From the NCBI RefSeq assembly GCF_963678635.1, contig NC_087067.1, positions 18,427,018 through 18,491,017 on the forward strand: 64,000 bases of DNA. The letters run 5' to 3'. The stretch comes from Symsagittifera roscoffensis (taxonomy: Eukaryota > Xenacoelomorpha > Acoela > Convolutidae). Made by a program: the position numbers and the translations under genes. A model generated the notes under the pieces. It made no database searches and was not told the origin of the DNA. It was given only the letters and a program-made list of their open reading frames with translations. Below, one piece after another: positions 21,761 to 35,252 of this stretch (position 1 is its first letter; every line of letters begins with the position of its first letter).

Positions 21761-22445
21761 TGATGCTATCCAGGATCGAACTGGAGACCTTCTGCGTGTA
21801 AGGCAGACGTGAGAAGCGCTACACTACAGCACCTGAGCTTTCTCAAGTAGCTTTTTTTTATTGTTTTGCAGACCTGAAATTTTCGTCATCAGTGCCTATT
21901 TCAAAAGTTACGAAAATTTTTTGTATGTCTTATAGTAATTCCGTCAAGTGTCAGGCAATTTTTCTGGAGTTAGCTTTACCGTATTTGGCATCGAACAAAA
22001 TCTTTGTGCAGTTCCTATTTATCAATTCTATGAAATCGGATTTTCTGATGCTGTCCAGTATCGCACTGGAGACATTCTGCGTGTAAGGCAGACGTGATAT
22101 TTTTCAACAAACAAAATCGTTGTATAGTCCTTATTCGTCATTTTTATGAGGATTGACTTTCTGATGCTGCCCAGGATTGACTTGGAGAACTTCTGCATGT
22201 TAGGCAGACGTGATAACCGCTACATCACAGCACCTGAGCATTCTGAAGTAGCTTCTTTTTCTTGATTTGCAGACCTGGAATTTTTGTCATCAATTCATAT
22301 GTCAAAAGTTACGGAAAAATTTCGCATGTCTTATTGTAATTTCGTCACGTATCAGGCAATTTTTCTGGAGTCAGTTGAAATAAATTTTTCAGCGAGCAAA
22401 ATTTTGTACAGTCCTTTTTCAACGTTTTTATGACATTTGACTTTC
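21761..22445 (-). repeat. 685-bp duplication, copy 2
   Basis: It repeats the preceding block at +685, including the truncated segment (now 22046) and the AAC copy (now 22162). I see no difference over most of its length. Confidence 0.8.
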
Positions 22446-24795
22446 TGATGCTATCCAGGATCGAACTGGAGACCTTCTGCGTGTAAGGCAGACGTGATAA
22501 CCGCTACACCACAGCTCCTGAGATTTCTGAAGTAGCTTCTTTTTCTTGTTTTGCAGACCTGGAATTTTGTCATCAGTGCATTTGTCGAAAATTACGGAAA
22601 ACCTTCGCATGTCTTAATTTATATTCGTCACATGTTAGCCAATTTTTCCATGGCTATATATATACTTTTCAACGAACAAACTCTTTGTACAGTCATTATT
22701 CATCATTTTAATGGTAGTTGACTTTCTGATGCTGTCCAGGATTGACTTGGAGACCTTCTGCATGTTAGGCAGATGTGCTAACCGCTACACCACAGCACCT
22801 GAGCATTCTCAAGTAGCTTCTTTTTCTTGTTTTGCAGACCTGGAATTTTTGTCATCAGTGCATATGTCAAAAGTTACGGAAAAATTTCGCATGTCTTATT
22901 GTAATTTCGTCAAGTGTCAGGCAATTTTTCTGGAGTCAGTTGAAATAAATTTTTCAACGAACAAAATTTTGTACAGTCCTTATTCAACGTTTTTATGACA
23001 GTTGACTTTCTGATGCTATCCAGGATCGAACTGCAGACCTTCTGCGTGTAAGGCAGACGTGATAACCGCTACACCACAGCTCCTGAGCTTTCTGAAGTAG
23101 CTTCTTTTTCTTACTTTGCAGACCTGGAATTTTGACAATCAGTGCATTTGTCGAAAATTACGGCAAATTTTTTGCATGTCTTAATGTATTGTCGTCACGT
23201 ATCAGGCAATTTTTCCGGAGTTAGTGGAAATATAATTTTCAACGAACAAAATCTTTGTACAGTCCTTGTTCATCATTATTATGATAATTGTCTTTATGAT
23301 GCTGTCCAGGATCGAACTGGAGACCTTCTGCGTGTTAGGCAGACGTGATAACCGCTACACCACAGCACCTGAGCTTCTTAAGTAGCTTCTTTTTCTTGTT
23401 TTGCACACCTGGAATTTTCGTCATCAGTGCATTTATCGAAAATTTTGGAAAAACTTCGCATGTCTTAATTTACTTTTGTCACAAGTTAGGCAATTTTTAC
23501 TGGAGTTCATGAAGTATATTTTTCAACGAACAAATTCTTTGCACAGTTATTATTCATCATTTTTATGGTAGTTGACTTTCTGATGCTGTCCAGGATCGCA
23601 CTGGAGACCTTCTGCGTGTAAGGCAGATGTGATAACCGCTACACCACAGCACCTGAGATTTCTGAAGTAGCTTCTTTTTTCTTCTTTTGCAGACCTGGAA
23701 TTTTTGTCATCAGTGCATTTGTCGAAAATTTCGGAAAAACTTCGCATGTCTCAAACTATTTTTGTCACATGTTAGGCAATTTTTCCTGGAACTAGTTGAA
23801 ATATATTTTTCAACGAACAAAATCGTTGTATAGTTTTTATTCGTCGTTTTTATGACGATTGACTATCTGATGCTGTCCAGGATTGACTTGGAGACCTTCT
23901 GCATGTTAGGCAGACGTGATAACCGCTACATCACAGCACGTGAGCTTGCTCAAGTAGCTTTTCTTTCTTGTTTTGCACACCTGGAATTTTTGTCATCAGT
24001 GCATTTGTCGAAAATTTCGGAAAAACTTCGCATGTCTTAATTTTTTTTCGTCACATGTTAGCAAATTTTTCCTGGAGTAAGTTGAAATACATTTTTCAAC
24101 GAACAAAATTTTGTTTAGTCCTTATTCAACGTTTTTTATGACAGTTGACTTTCTGATGCTATCCAGGATCGAACTGGAGACAGTCTGCGTGTAAGGCAGA
24201 CGTGATAAACGCTACACCACAGTTCCTCAGCTTTCTCAAGTAGCTTCTTTTTCTTGTTTTGCAGACCTGGAATTTTGTCATCAGTGCATTTGTAGAAAGT
24301 TACGGAAAATTTTTTGCATGTCTTAATGTATTGTCGTCACGTATTAGGCAATTTTTCCGGAGTTAGTGGAAATATAATTTTCGACGAACAAATCTTTGTA
24401 CACTCCTTATTCATCATTATTATGATAATTGTCTTTCTGATGCTGTCCAGGATCAAACTGGAGACCTTCTGCGTGTTAGGCAGACGTGATAACCGCTACA
24501 CCACAGCACCTGAGCTTCTTAAGTAGCTTCTTTTTCTTGTTTTGCACACCTGGAATTTTCGTCATCAGTGCATTTATCGAAAACTTCGGATGTCTTATTG
24601 TTATATCGTCACTTGTCAGGCAAAGTTCTGGAGTTAGTTTTACCGTATTTTGCAATGAACGAAATCTTTGTGCAGTTCCTATTTATCATTTCTATGAAAC
24701 TGGACTCTCTGATGCTGTCTAGGATCGAAATGGAGACCCTCTGCGTGTAAGGCAGACGCGATAACCGCTACACCACAGTTCCTCAGCATTCTCAA
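22446..24795 (-). repeat. tRNA-Val satellite array, mixed subfamilies
   Basis: tRNA-like segments start at 22446, 22727, 23011, 23297, 23581, 23868, 24154, 24438 and 24710. All three T-loop classes (TTCGATC, TGCGATC and the GTCAATC form) occur side by side. It includes one fully paired copy at 23297. Confidence 0.9.
23297..23369 (-). tRNA. tRNA-Val(AAC), all stems intact
   Basis: Acceptor GGTGCTG/CAGCATC pairs fully with one G-U. The D-arm is GTGTAGCGGTTATCAC, the anticodon stem TCTGC/GCAGA is perfect, loop CTAACAC gives AAC, and the T-arm TCCAG-TTCGATC-CTGGA is perfect. A box and B box are both present and the discriminator is A. AAC is the common valine anticodon in eukaryotes. This is one of four copies with no visible defect. 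No T-run follows immediately; the first TTTT on the minus strand lies a few tens of nt downstream. Confidence 0.8.
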
Positions 24796-26200
24796 GTAGC
24801 TTCTTTTTCTTGTTTTGCAGGCCTGGAATTTTGTCATCAGTGCATTTGTAGAAAATTACGGAAAATTTTTGCATGTCTTAATGTATTGTCGTCACGTATC
24901 AGGCAATTTTTCCTGAGTTAGTGGAAATATAATTTTCAACGAACAAAATCTTTGTACAGTCCTTATTCATCATTATTATGATAATTGTCTTTTCTGATGC
25001 TGTCCAGGATCGAACTGGAGACCTTCTGCGTGTTAGGCAGACGTGAAAACCGCTACAACACAGCACCTGAGCTTGTTAAGTAGCTTCTTTTTCTTGTTTT
25101 GCACACCTGCAATTTTCGTCATCAGTGCATTTATCGAAAATTTCTGAAAAACTTCGCATGTCTTATTGTAATTTCGTCACTTGTCAGGCAACGTTCTGGA
25201 GTTAGTTTTACCGTATTTTGCAATGAACGAAATCTTTGTGCAATTCCTATTTATCATTTCTATGAAACTGTACTTTCTGATGCTGTCTAGGATCGAACTG
25301 GAGACCTTCTGTGTGTAAGGCAGACGTGATAACCGCTACACCACAGCACCTGAGCTTTCTGAAGTAGCTTCTTTTTCTTGATTTGCAGACCTGGAAATTT
25401 TGTCATCAGTGCATTTTTCGGAAGTAACGAAAAATTTTCGCAAGTCTTGATGAATTTTTGTCACGTGTCAGGCAGTTTTTCTGGAGTTAGTTGAAATATA
25501 TTTTTCAACGAACAAAATCATTGTACAGTCCTTATTCGTCATTTTTATGACGATTGACTTTCTGATGCTGTCCAGGGTTGACTTGGAGACCTTCTGCATG
25601 TTCGGCAGACGTTATAACCGCTACATCACAGCATCTGAGCTTACTCAAGTAGCTTCTTTTTCTTGTTTTGCATGAAGACCTGGAATTTTTGTCATCAGTG
25701 CATTTGTCGAAAATTTCGGAAAAACTTCGCATGTCTTAATTTTTTTTCGTCACATGTTAGCAAATTTTTCCTGGAGTAAGTTGAAATACATTTTTCAACG
25801 AACAAAATTTTGTTTAGTCCTTATTCAACGTTTTTTATGACAGTTGACTTTCTGATGCTGTCCAGGATTGACTTGGAGAACATCTGCATGTTAGGCAGAC
25901 GTGCTAACCGCTACACCACATCACCTGAGCTTTCCCAAGTAGCTTCTTTTCCTTGTTTTGCAGACCTGGAGTTTTTGTCATCAGTGCAAATGTCAAAAGT
26001 TACGGAAAAGTTACGCAGGTCAGGCAATTTTTCTGGAGTCAGTTTCACCGTATTTTCCAATGAACAAAATGTTTGTGCATTCCATGTTTTTCAATTCTAT
26101 GATACTGCACTTTCTGATGCTGTCCAGAATCGAACTGGAGACCTTCTGCGTGTAAGTCAGACGTGATAACCGCTACACCACAGCTCCTGAGCTTTCACAA
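24796..26200 (-). repeat. 1405-bp duplication, copy 1 (5 monomers)
   Basis: tRNA-like segments start at 24995, 25278, 25563, 25853 and 26115. The copy at 25563 has G33 in place of T33 (plus gttcggc). Boundaries are accurate to a few tens of bases. Confidence 0.85.
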
Positions 26201-27605
26201 GTAGCTTCTTTTTCTTGTTTTGCAGGCCTGGAATTTTGTCATCAGTGCATTTGTAGAAAATTACGGAAAATTTTTGCATGTCTTAATGTATTGTCGTCAC
26301 GTATCAGGCAATTTTTCCTGAGTTAGTGGAAATATAATTTTCAACGAACAAAATCTTTGTACAGTCCTTATTCATCATTATTATGATAATTGTCTTTTCT
26401 GATGCTGTCCAGGATCGAACTGGAGACCTTCTGCGTGTTAGGCAGACGTGAAAACCGCTACAACACAGCACCTGAGCTTGTTAAGTAGCTTCTTTTTCTT
26501 GTTTTGCACACCTGCAATTTTCGTCATCAGTGCATTTATCGAAAATTTCTGAAAAACTTCGCATGTCTTATTGTAATTTCGTCACTTGTCAGGCAACGTT
26601 CTGGAGTTAGTTTTACCGTATTTTGCAATGAACGAAATCTTTGTGCAATTCCTATTTATCATTTCTATGAAACTGTACTTTCTGATGCTGTCTAGGATCG
26701 AACTGGAGACCTTCTGTGTGTAAGGCAGACGTGATAACCGCTACACCACAGCACCTGAGCTTTCTGAAGTAGCTTCTTTTTCTTGATTTGCAGACCTGGA
26801 AATTTTGTCATCAGTGCATTTTTCGGAAGTAACGAAAAATTTTCGCAAGTCTTGATGAATTTTTGTCACGTGTCAGGCAGTTTTTCTGGAGTTAGTTGAA
26901 ATATATTTTTCAACGAACAAAATCATTGTACAGTCCTTATTCGTCATTTTTATGACGATTGACTTTCTGATGCTGTCCAGGGTTGACTTGGAGACCTTCT
27001 GCATGTTCGGCAGACGTTATAACCGCTACATCACAGCATCTGAGCTTACTCAAGTAGCTTCTTTTTCTTGTTTTGCATGAAGACCTGGAATTTTTGTCAT
27101 CAGTGCATTTGTCGAAAATTTCGGAAAAACTTCGCATGTCTTAATTTTTTTTCGTCACATGTTAGCAAATTTTTCCTGGAGTAAGTTGAAATACATTTTT
27201 CAACGAACAAAATTTTGTTTAGTCCTTATTCAACGTTTTTTATGACAGTTGACTTTCTGATGCTGTCCAGGATTGACTTGGAGAACATCTGCATGTTAGG
27301 CAGACGTGCTAACCGCTACACCACATCACCTGAGCTTTCCCAAGTAGCTTCTTTTCCTTGTTTTGCAGACCTGGAGTTTTTGTCATCAGTGCAAATGTCA
27401 AAAGTTACGGAAAAGTTACGCAGGTCAGGCAATTTTTCTGGAGTCAGTTTCACCGTATTTTCCAATGAACAAAATGTTTGTGCATTCCATGTTTTTCAAT
27501 TCTATGATACTGCACTTTCTGATGCTGTCCAGAATCGAACTGGAGACCTTCTGCGTGTAAGTCAGACGTGATAACCGCTACACCACAGCTCCTGAGCTTT
27601 CACAA
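26201..27605 (-). repeat. 1405-bp duplication, copy 2 (5 monomers)
   Basis: tRNA-like segments start at 26400, 26683, 26968, 27258 and 27520, each exactly 1405 bp after its partner. I see no clear difference between the copies. Confidence 0.85.
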
Positions 27606-27804
27606 GTAGCTTCTTTTTCTTGTTTTGCAGACTTGGAATTTTATCAACAGTGAATTTGTCGACAATTACGGAAAATTTTAGCATGTCTTAATGTATTGTC
27701 GTCACGTATCAGGCAATTTTTCCTGGAACTAATTGAAATATATTTTTCAACGAACAAAATCGTTGTATAGTCTTTATTCGTCATTTTTATGACGATTGAT
27801 TTTT

Positions 27805-27877
27805 TGATGCTATCCAGGATCGAACTGGAGACCTTCTGCGTGTTAGGCAGACGTGATAACCGCTACACCACAGCACC
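27805..27877 (-). tRNA. tRNA-Val(AAC), all stems paired with wobble
   Basis: As the best copies, but the 3' acceptor strand is TAGCATC, giving a terminal G-U at position 7-66. All other stems, the anticodon AAC and both internal promoter boxes are intact. Confidence 0.72.
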
Positions 27878-28088
27878 TGAGATTCTTAAGTAGCTTTTTA
27901 AAATTGTTTTGCAGACCTGGAATTTTCGTCATCAGTGCATATTTCAAAAGTTACGAAAAAATTTGGCATGTCTTATAGTAATTCCGTCAAGTGTCAGGCA
28001 ATTTTTCTGGAGTTCGCTTTACCGTATTTTGCATTGAACAAAATCTTTGTGCAATTCCTATTTATCAATTCCATGAAACTGGACTTTT

Positions 28089-28161
28089 TGATGCTGTCCA
28101 GGATCGCACTGGAGACCTTCTCCGTGTAAGGCAGACGTGATAACCGCTACACCACAGCACC
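28089..28161 (-). pseudogene. tRNA-Val-like, anticodon TAC, TGCGATC T-loop
   Basis: The T-loop TTCGATC has become TGCGATC, changing the invariant position 55 and a core base of the B box. The stems still pair apart from G-to-C changes near the anticodon (plus ctccgtg). This class fills most alpha positions from about 28 to 45 kb (for example 29229, 29798, 31204, 35453, 38299, 39439, 41983). Confidence 0.6.
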
Positions 28162-28346
28162 TGAGATTTCTGAAGTAGCTTCTTTTTCTTCTTTTGCAGA
28201 CTGGAATTTTTGTCATCAGTGCATTTGTCGAAAATTTCGGAAAAACTTCGCATGTCTTAAACTAATTTCGTCACATGTTCGGCAATTTTTACTGGAACTA
28301 GTTGAAATATATTTTTTAACGAACAAAATCGTTGTATAGTCTTTAT

Positions 28347-28364
28347 TCGTCATTTTTATGACGA
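28347..28364. other. Trailer stem-loop, second example
   Basis: TCGTCAT-TTTT-ATGACGA, perfectly paired, ends 9 nt before the tRNA-like segment at 28374. It shows that this hairpin persists in monomers 10 kb away from the first example. Confidence 0.6.
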
Positions 28365-28941
28365 TTGACTTTCTGATGCTATCCAGGATCGAACTGGAGA
28401 CCTTCTGCGTGTTAGGCAGACGTGATAACAGCTACACCACAGCACCTGAGATTCTTAAGTAGCTTTTTAAAATTGTTTTGCAGACCTGGAATTTTTGTCA
28501 TCAGTGCATATTTCAAAAGTTACGAAAAAATTTTGCATGTCTTATTGTAATTCCGTCAAGTGTCAGGTAATTTTTCTGGAGTTAGCTTTACTGTATTTTG
28601 CATTGAACAAAATTTTTGTGCAATCCATATTTATCATTTCTATGGTACTGCACTTTCTGATGCTGTACAGGATCGAACTGGAGACCTTCTGCGTGTAAGT
28701 CAGACGTGATAACTGCTACACCACAGCTCCTGAGCTTTCGGAAGTAGCTTCTTTTTCTTATTTTGCAGACCTGGAATTTTATCAACAGTGCATTTGTCGA
28801 AAAATACGGAAAATTTTAGCATGTCTTAATGTATTGTCGTCACGTATCAGGCAATTTTTCCGGAGTTAGTGGAAATATAATTTTCAACGAACAAATTGTT
28901 TGCACAGTCCTTATTCATCATTGTTCTGATATTTGTCTTTC

Positions 28942-29014
28942 TGATGCTGTCCAGGATCGAACTGGAGACCTTCTGCGTGTTAGGCAGAAGTGATAACCGC
29001 TACACCACAGCACC
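28942..29014 (-). tRNA. tRNA-Val(AAC), near intact
   Basis: All stems pair. The only visible departure is plus ggcagaagtg for ggcagacgtg, which changes the base between the D and anticodon stems. A and B boxes are intact. Confidence 0.7.
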
Positions 29015-29594
29015 TGAGCTTCTTAAGTAGCTTTTTTTTTAAATTGTTTTGCAGACCTGGAATTTTCGTCATCAGTGCATATTTCAAAAGTTACGAAAAA
29101 ATTTGGCATGTCTTATAGTAATTCCGTCTAGTGTCAGGCAATTTTTCTGGAGTTCGCTTTACCGTATTTTGCATTGAACAAAATCTTTGTGCAATTCCTA
29201 TTTATCAATTCCATGAAACTGGACTTTTTGATGCTGTCCAGGATCGCACTGGAGACCTTCTGCGTGTAAGGCAGACGTGATAACCGCTACACCACAGCAC
29301 CTGAGATTTCTGAAGTAGCTTCTTTTTCTTGTTTTGCAGACTGGAATTTTTGTCATCAGTGCAATTGTCGAAAATTTCGGAAAAACTTCGCATGTCTTAA
29401 ACTAATTTCGTCACATGTTCGGCAATTTTTCCTGGAACTTGTTGAAATATATTTTTCAACGAACAAAATCGTTGTATAGTCTTTATTCGTCATTTTTATG
29501 ACGATTGACTTTCTGATGCTATCCAGGATCGAACTGGAGACCTTCTGCGTGTTAGGCAGACGTGATAACAGCTACACCACAGCACCTGAGATTC

Positions 29595-32424
29595 TTAAGT
29601 AGCTTTTTAAAATTGTTTTGCAGACCTGGAATTTTTGTCATCAGTGCATATTTCAAAAGTTACGAAAAAATTTTGCATGTCTTATTGTAATTCCGTCAAG
29701 TGTCAGGCAATTTTTCTGGAGTTAGCTTTACCGTATTTTGCATTGAACAAAATCTTTGTGCAATTCCTATTTATCAATTCCATGAAACTGGACTTTTTGA
29801 TGCTGTCCAGGATCGCACTGGAGACCTTCTGCGTGTAAGGCAGACGTGATAACCGCTACACCACAGCACCTGAGATTCTTAAGTAGCTTTTTAAAATTGT
29901 TTTGCAGACCTGGAATTTTTGTCATCAGTGCATATTTCAAAAGTTACGAAAAAATTTTGCATGTCTTATTGTAATTCCGTCAAGTGTCAGGCAATTTTTC
30001 TGGAGTTAGCTTTACCGTATTTTGCATTGAACAAAATCTTTGTGCAATTCCTATTTATCAATTCCATGAAACTGGACTTTTTGATGCTGTCCAGGATCGC
30101 ACTGGAGACCTTCTGCGTGTAAGGCAGACGTGATAACCGCTACACCACAGCACCTGAGATTTCTGAAGTAGCTTTTTTTTTTATTGTTTTGCAGACCTGG
30201 AATTTTTGTCATCAGTGCATTTGTCGAAAATTTCGGAAAAACTTCGCATGTCTTAAACTATTTTCGTCACATGTTAGCTTTACCGTATTTTGCATTGAAC
30301 AAAATCTTTGTGCAATTCCTATTTATCAATTCCATGAAACTGGACTTTTTGATGCTGTCCAGGATCGCACTGTAGACCTTCTGCGTGTAAGGCAGACGTG
30401 ATAACCGCTACACCACAGCACCTGAGATTTCTGAAGTAGCTTCTTTTTCTTCTTTTGCAGACCTGGAATTTTTGTCATCAGTGCTTTTGTCGAAAATTTC
30501 GGAAAAACTTCGCATGTCTTAAACTATTTTCGTCACATGTTAGGCAATTTTTCCTGGAACTTGTTGAAATATTTTTTTCAACGAACAAAATCGTTTTATA
30601 GTCTTTATTCGTCATTTTTATGACGATTGACTTTCTGATGTTGTCCAGGATTGACTTGGAGACCTTCTGCATATTAGGCAGACGTGATAACCGCTACATC
30701 ACAGCACCTGAGCTTGCTCAAGTAGCTTTTCTTTCTTGTTTTGCACACCTGGACTTTTTTTCATCAGTGCATTTGTCGAAAATTTCGGAAAAACTTCGCA
30801 TGTCTTAATTTATTTTCATCACATGTTAGCCAATTTTTCCTGGAGTTAGTTGAAATAAATTTTTCAACGAACAAAAATTTGTACAGTCCTTATTCAACGT
30901 TTTTATGACAGTTGACTTTCCGATGCTATCCAGGATCGAACTGGAGACCTTCTGCGTGTTAGGCAGACGTAATAACCGCTACACCACAGCACCTGAGATT
31001 CTTAAGTAGCTTTTTTTATTTGTTTTGCAGACCTGGAATTTTCGTCATCAGTGCATATTTCAAAAGTTACGAAAAATTTCGCATGTCTTATAGTAATTCC
31101 GTCAAGCGTCAGGCAATTTTTCTGGAGTTAGCTTTACCGTATTTTGCATTGAACAAACTCTTTGTGCAATTCCTATTTATCAATTCCATGAAACTGGACT
31201 TTTTGATGCTGTCCAGGATCGCACTGGAGACCTTCTGCGTGTAAGGCAGACGTGATAACCGCTGCACCACAGCACCTGAGATTTCTGAAGTAGCTTCTTT
31301 TTCTTCTTTTGCAGACTGGAATTTTGTCATCAGTGCATTTGTCGAAAATTTCGGAAAAACTTCGCATGTCTTAAACTATTTTCGTCACATGTTAGGCAAT
31401 TTTTCCTGGAACTAGTTGAAATATTTTTTTCAACGAACAAAATCGTTGTAAAGTCTTTATTCGTCATTTTTATGACGATTGACTTTTTGATGCTATCCAG
31501 GATCGAACTGGAGACCTTCTGCGTGTTAGGCAGACGTGATAACAGTTACACCACAGCACCTGAGCTTCTTAAGTAGCTTTTTTAAATTGTTTTGCAGACC
31601 TGGAATTTTTGTCATCAGTGCATATTTCAAAAGTTACGAAAAAATTTCGCATGTCTTATAGTAATTCCGTCAAGTGTCAGGCAATTTTTCTGGAGTTAGC
31701 TTTACCGTATTTTGCATTGAACAAACTCTTTGTGCACTTCCTATTTATCAATTCCATGAAACTGGAATTTTTGATGCTGTCCAGGATCGCACTGGAGACC
31801 TTCTGCGTGTAAGGCAGACGTGATAACCGCTACACCACAGCACCTGAGATTTCTGAAGTAGCTTCTTTTTCTTCTTTTGCAGACTGGAGTTTTTGTCATC
31901 AGTGCATTTGTCGAAAATTTCGGAAAAACTTCGCATGTCTTAAACTATTTTCGTCACATGTTAGGCAATTTTTCCTGGAACTTGTTGAAATATTTTTTTC
32001 AACGAACAAAATCGTTTTATAGTCTTTATTCGTCATTTTTATGACGATTGACTTTCTGATGTTGTCCAGGATTGACTTGGAGACCTTCTGCATGTTAGGC
32101 AGACGTGATAACCGCTACATCACATCACCTGAGCTTGCTCAAGTAGCTTTTCTTTCTTGTTTTGCACACCTGGAGTTTTTTTCATCAGTGCATTTGTCGA
32201 AAATTTCGGAAAAACTTCGCATGTCTTAATTTATTTTCGTCACATGTTAGCCAATTTTTCCTGGAGTTAGTTGAAATAAATTTTTCAACGAACAAAATTT
32301 TGTACAGTCCTTATTCAACGTTTTTATGACAGTTGACTTTCTGATGCTATCAGGATCGAACTGGAGACCTTCTGCGTGTTAGGCAGACGTGATAACCGCT
32401 ACACCACAGCACCTGAGATTTCTG
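29595..32424 (-). repeat. About 2.83-kb higher-order repeat, copy 1 (10 monomers)
   Basis: tRNA-like segments start at 29798, 30082, 30350, 30636, 30921, 31204, 31488, 31772, 32057 and 32342. The first two alpha monomers (29798, 30082) are nearly identical single-monomer duplicates. The monomer before 30350 has an internal deletion that joins tcacatgt directly to tagctttaccg. The best-defined correspondence to copy 2 starts near 29890. Confidence 0.82.
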
Positions 32425-35252
32425 AAGTAGCTTCTTTTTCTTCTTTTGCAGACTGGAATTTTTGTCATCAGTGCAATTGTCGAAAATTTCGGAAAAACTT
32501 CGCATGTGTTAAACTAATTTCGTCACATGTTCGGCAATTTTTCCTGGAACTTGTTGAAATATATTTTTCAATGAACAAAATCGTTGTATAGTCTTTATTC
32601 GTCATTTTTATGACGATTGACTTTCTGATGCTATCCAGGATCGAACTGGAGACCTTCTGCGTGTTAGGCAGACGTGATAACAGCTACACCACAGCACCTG
32701 AGATTCTTAAGTAGCTTTTTAAAATTGTTTTGCAGACCTGGAATTTTTGTCATCAGTGCATATTTCAAAAGTTACGAAAAAATTTTGCATGTCTTATTGT
32801 AATTCCGTCAAGTGTCAGGCAATTTTTCTGGAGTTAGCTTTACCGTATTTTGCATTGAACAAAATCTTTGTGCAATTCCTATTTATCAATTCCATGAAAC
32901 TGGACTTTTTGATGCTGTCCAGGATCGCACTGGAGACCTTCTGCGTGTAAGGCAGACGTGATAACCGCTACACCACAGCACCTGAGATTTCTGAAGTAGC
33001 TTTTTTTTATTGTTTTGCAGACCTGGAATTTTTGTCATCAGTGCATTTGTCGAAAATTTCGGAAAAACTTCGCATGTCTTAAACTATTTTCGTCACATGT
33101 TAGCTTTACCGTATTTTGCATTGAACAAAATCTTTGTGCAATTCCTATTTATCAATTCCATGAAACTGGACTTTTTGATGCTGTCCAGGATCGCACTGTA
33201 GACCTTCTGCGTGTAAGGCAGACGTGATAACCGCTACACCACAGCACCTGAGATTTCTGAAGTAGCTTCTTTTTCTTCTTTTGCAGACCTGGAATTTTTG
33301 TCATCAGTGCTTTTGTCGAAAATTTCGGAAAAACTTCGCATGTCTTAAACTATTTTCGTCACATGTTAGGCAATTTTTCCTGGAACTTGTTGAAATATTT
33401 TTTTCAACGAACAAAATCGTTTTATAGTCTTTATTCGTCATTTTTATGACGATTGACTTTCTGATGTTGTCCAGGATTGACTTGGAGACCTTCTGCATAT
33501 TAGGCAGACGTGATAACCGCTACATCACAGCACCTGAGCTTGCTCAAGTAGCTTTTCTTTCTTGTTTTGCACACCTGGACTTTTTTTCATCAGTGCATTT
33601 GTCGAAAATTTCGGAAAAACTTCGCATGTCTTAATTTATTTTCATCACATGTTAGCCAATTTTTCCTGGAGTTAGTTGAAATAAATTTTTCAACGAACAA
33701 AAATTTGTACAGTCCTTATTCAACGTTTTTATGACAGTTGACTTTCCGATGCTATCCAGGATCGAACTGGAGACCTTCTGCGTGTTAGGCAGACGTAATA
33801 ACCGCTACACCACAGCACCTGAGATTCTTAAGTAGCTTTTTTTATTTGTTTTGCAGACCTGGAATTTTCGTCATCAGTGCATATTTCAAAAGTTACGAAA
33901 TTTTTTTGTATGTCTTATAGTAATTCCGTCAAGTGTCAGGCAATTTTTCTGGAGTTAGCTTTACCGTATTTGGCATCGAACAAAATCTTTGTGCAGTTCC
34001 TATTTATCAATTCTATGAAATCGGATTTTCTGATGCTGTCCAGTATCGCACTGGAGACATTCTGCGTGTAAGGCAGACGTGATAACCGCTGCACCACAGC
34101 ACCTGAGATTTCTGAAGTAGCTTCTTTTTCTTCTTTTGCAGACTGGAATTTTTGTCATCAGTGCATTTGTCGAAAATTTCGGAAAAACTTCGCATGTCTT
34201 AAACTATTTTCGTCACATGTTAGGCAATTTTTCCTGGAACTAGTTGAAATATTTTTTTCAACGAACAAAATCGTTGTAAAGTCTTTATTCGTCATTTTTA
34301 TGACGATTGACTTTTTGATGCTATCCAGGATCGAACTGGAGACCTTCTGCGTGTTAGGAAGACGTGATAACAGTTACACCACAGCACCTGAGCTTCTTAA
34401 GTAGCTTTTTTTAATTGTTTTGCAGACCTGGAATTTTTGTCATCAGTGCATATTTCAAAAGTTACGAAAAAATTTCGCATGTCTTATAGTAATTCCGTCA
34501 AGTGTCAGGCAATTTTTCTGGAGTTAGCTTTACCGTATTTTGCATTGAACAAACTCTTTGTGCACTTCCTATTTATCAATTCCATGAAACTGGACTTTTT
34601 GATGCTGTCCAGGATCGCACTGGAGACCTTCTGCGTGTAAGGCAGACGTGATAACCGCTACACCACAGCACCTGAGATTTCTGAAGTAGCTTCTTTTTCT
34701 TCTTTTGCAGACTGGAGTTTTTGTCATCAGTGCATTTGTCGAAAATTTCGGAAAAACTTCGCATGTCTTAAACTATTTTCGTCACATGTTAGGCAATTTT
34801 TCCTGGAACTTGTTGAAATATTTTTTTCAACGAACAAAATCGTTTTATAGTCTTTATTCGTCATTTTTATGACGATTGACTTTCTGATGTTGTCCAGGAT
34901 TGACTTGGAGACCTTCTGCATGTTAGGCAGACGTGATAACCGCTACATCACATCACCTGAGCTTGCTCAAGTAGCTTTTCTTTCTTGTTTTGCACACCTG
35001 GAGCTTTTTTCATCAGTGCATTTGTCGAAAATTTCGGAAAAACTTCGCATGTCTTAATTTATTTTCGTCACATGTTAGCCAATTTTTCCTGGAGTTAGTT
35101 GAAATAAATTTTTCAACGAACAAAATTTTGTACAGTCCTTATTCAACGTTTTTATGACAGTTGACTTTCTGATGCTATCAGGATCGAACTGGAGACCTTC
35201 TGCGTGTTAGGCAGACGTGATAACCGCTACACCACAGCACCTGATATTCTTA
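32425..35252 (-). repeat. About 2.83-kb higher-order repeat, copy 2 (10 monomers)
   Basis: tRNA-like segments start at 32626, 32910, 33176, 33462, 33747, 34031, 34316, 34600, 34885 and 35170. Offsets to copy 1 are 2826-2828 bp. The monomer ending in 34031 does not match its partner and instead matches a distant monomer (see findings). Confidence 0.82.
34031..34103 (-). pseudogene. tRNA-Val-like, TAC, belonging to a converted monomer
   Basis: The T-loop is TGCGATA (plus cagtatcgcactgg), and plus gacattctgc and gctgcacc also differ from the neighbours. The T-arm and its upstream spacer are those of the truncated monomers at 21361 and 22046. The 5' half is complete here. Confidence 0.6.

Larger units (their letters stand above)
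27606..29594 (-). repeat. tRNA-Val satellite array with 1140-bp partial duplication
   Basis: tRNA-like segments start at 27805, 28089, 28374, 28658, 28942, 29229 and 29514. About 27908-28612 is repeated at 29048-29752. The TGCGATC T-loop class becomes frequent from 28089. Alpha (TAC) and beta (AAC) monomers alternate. Confidence 0.88.
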
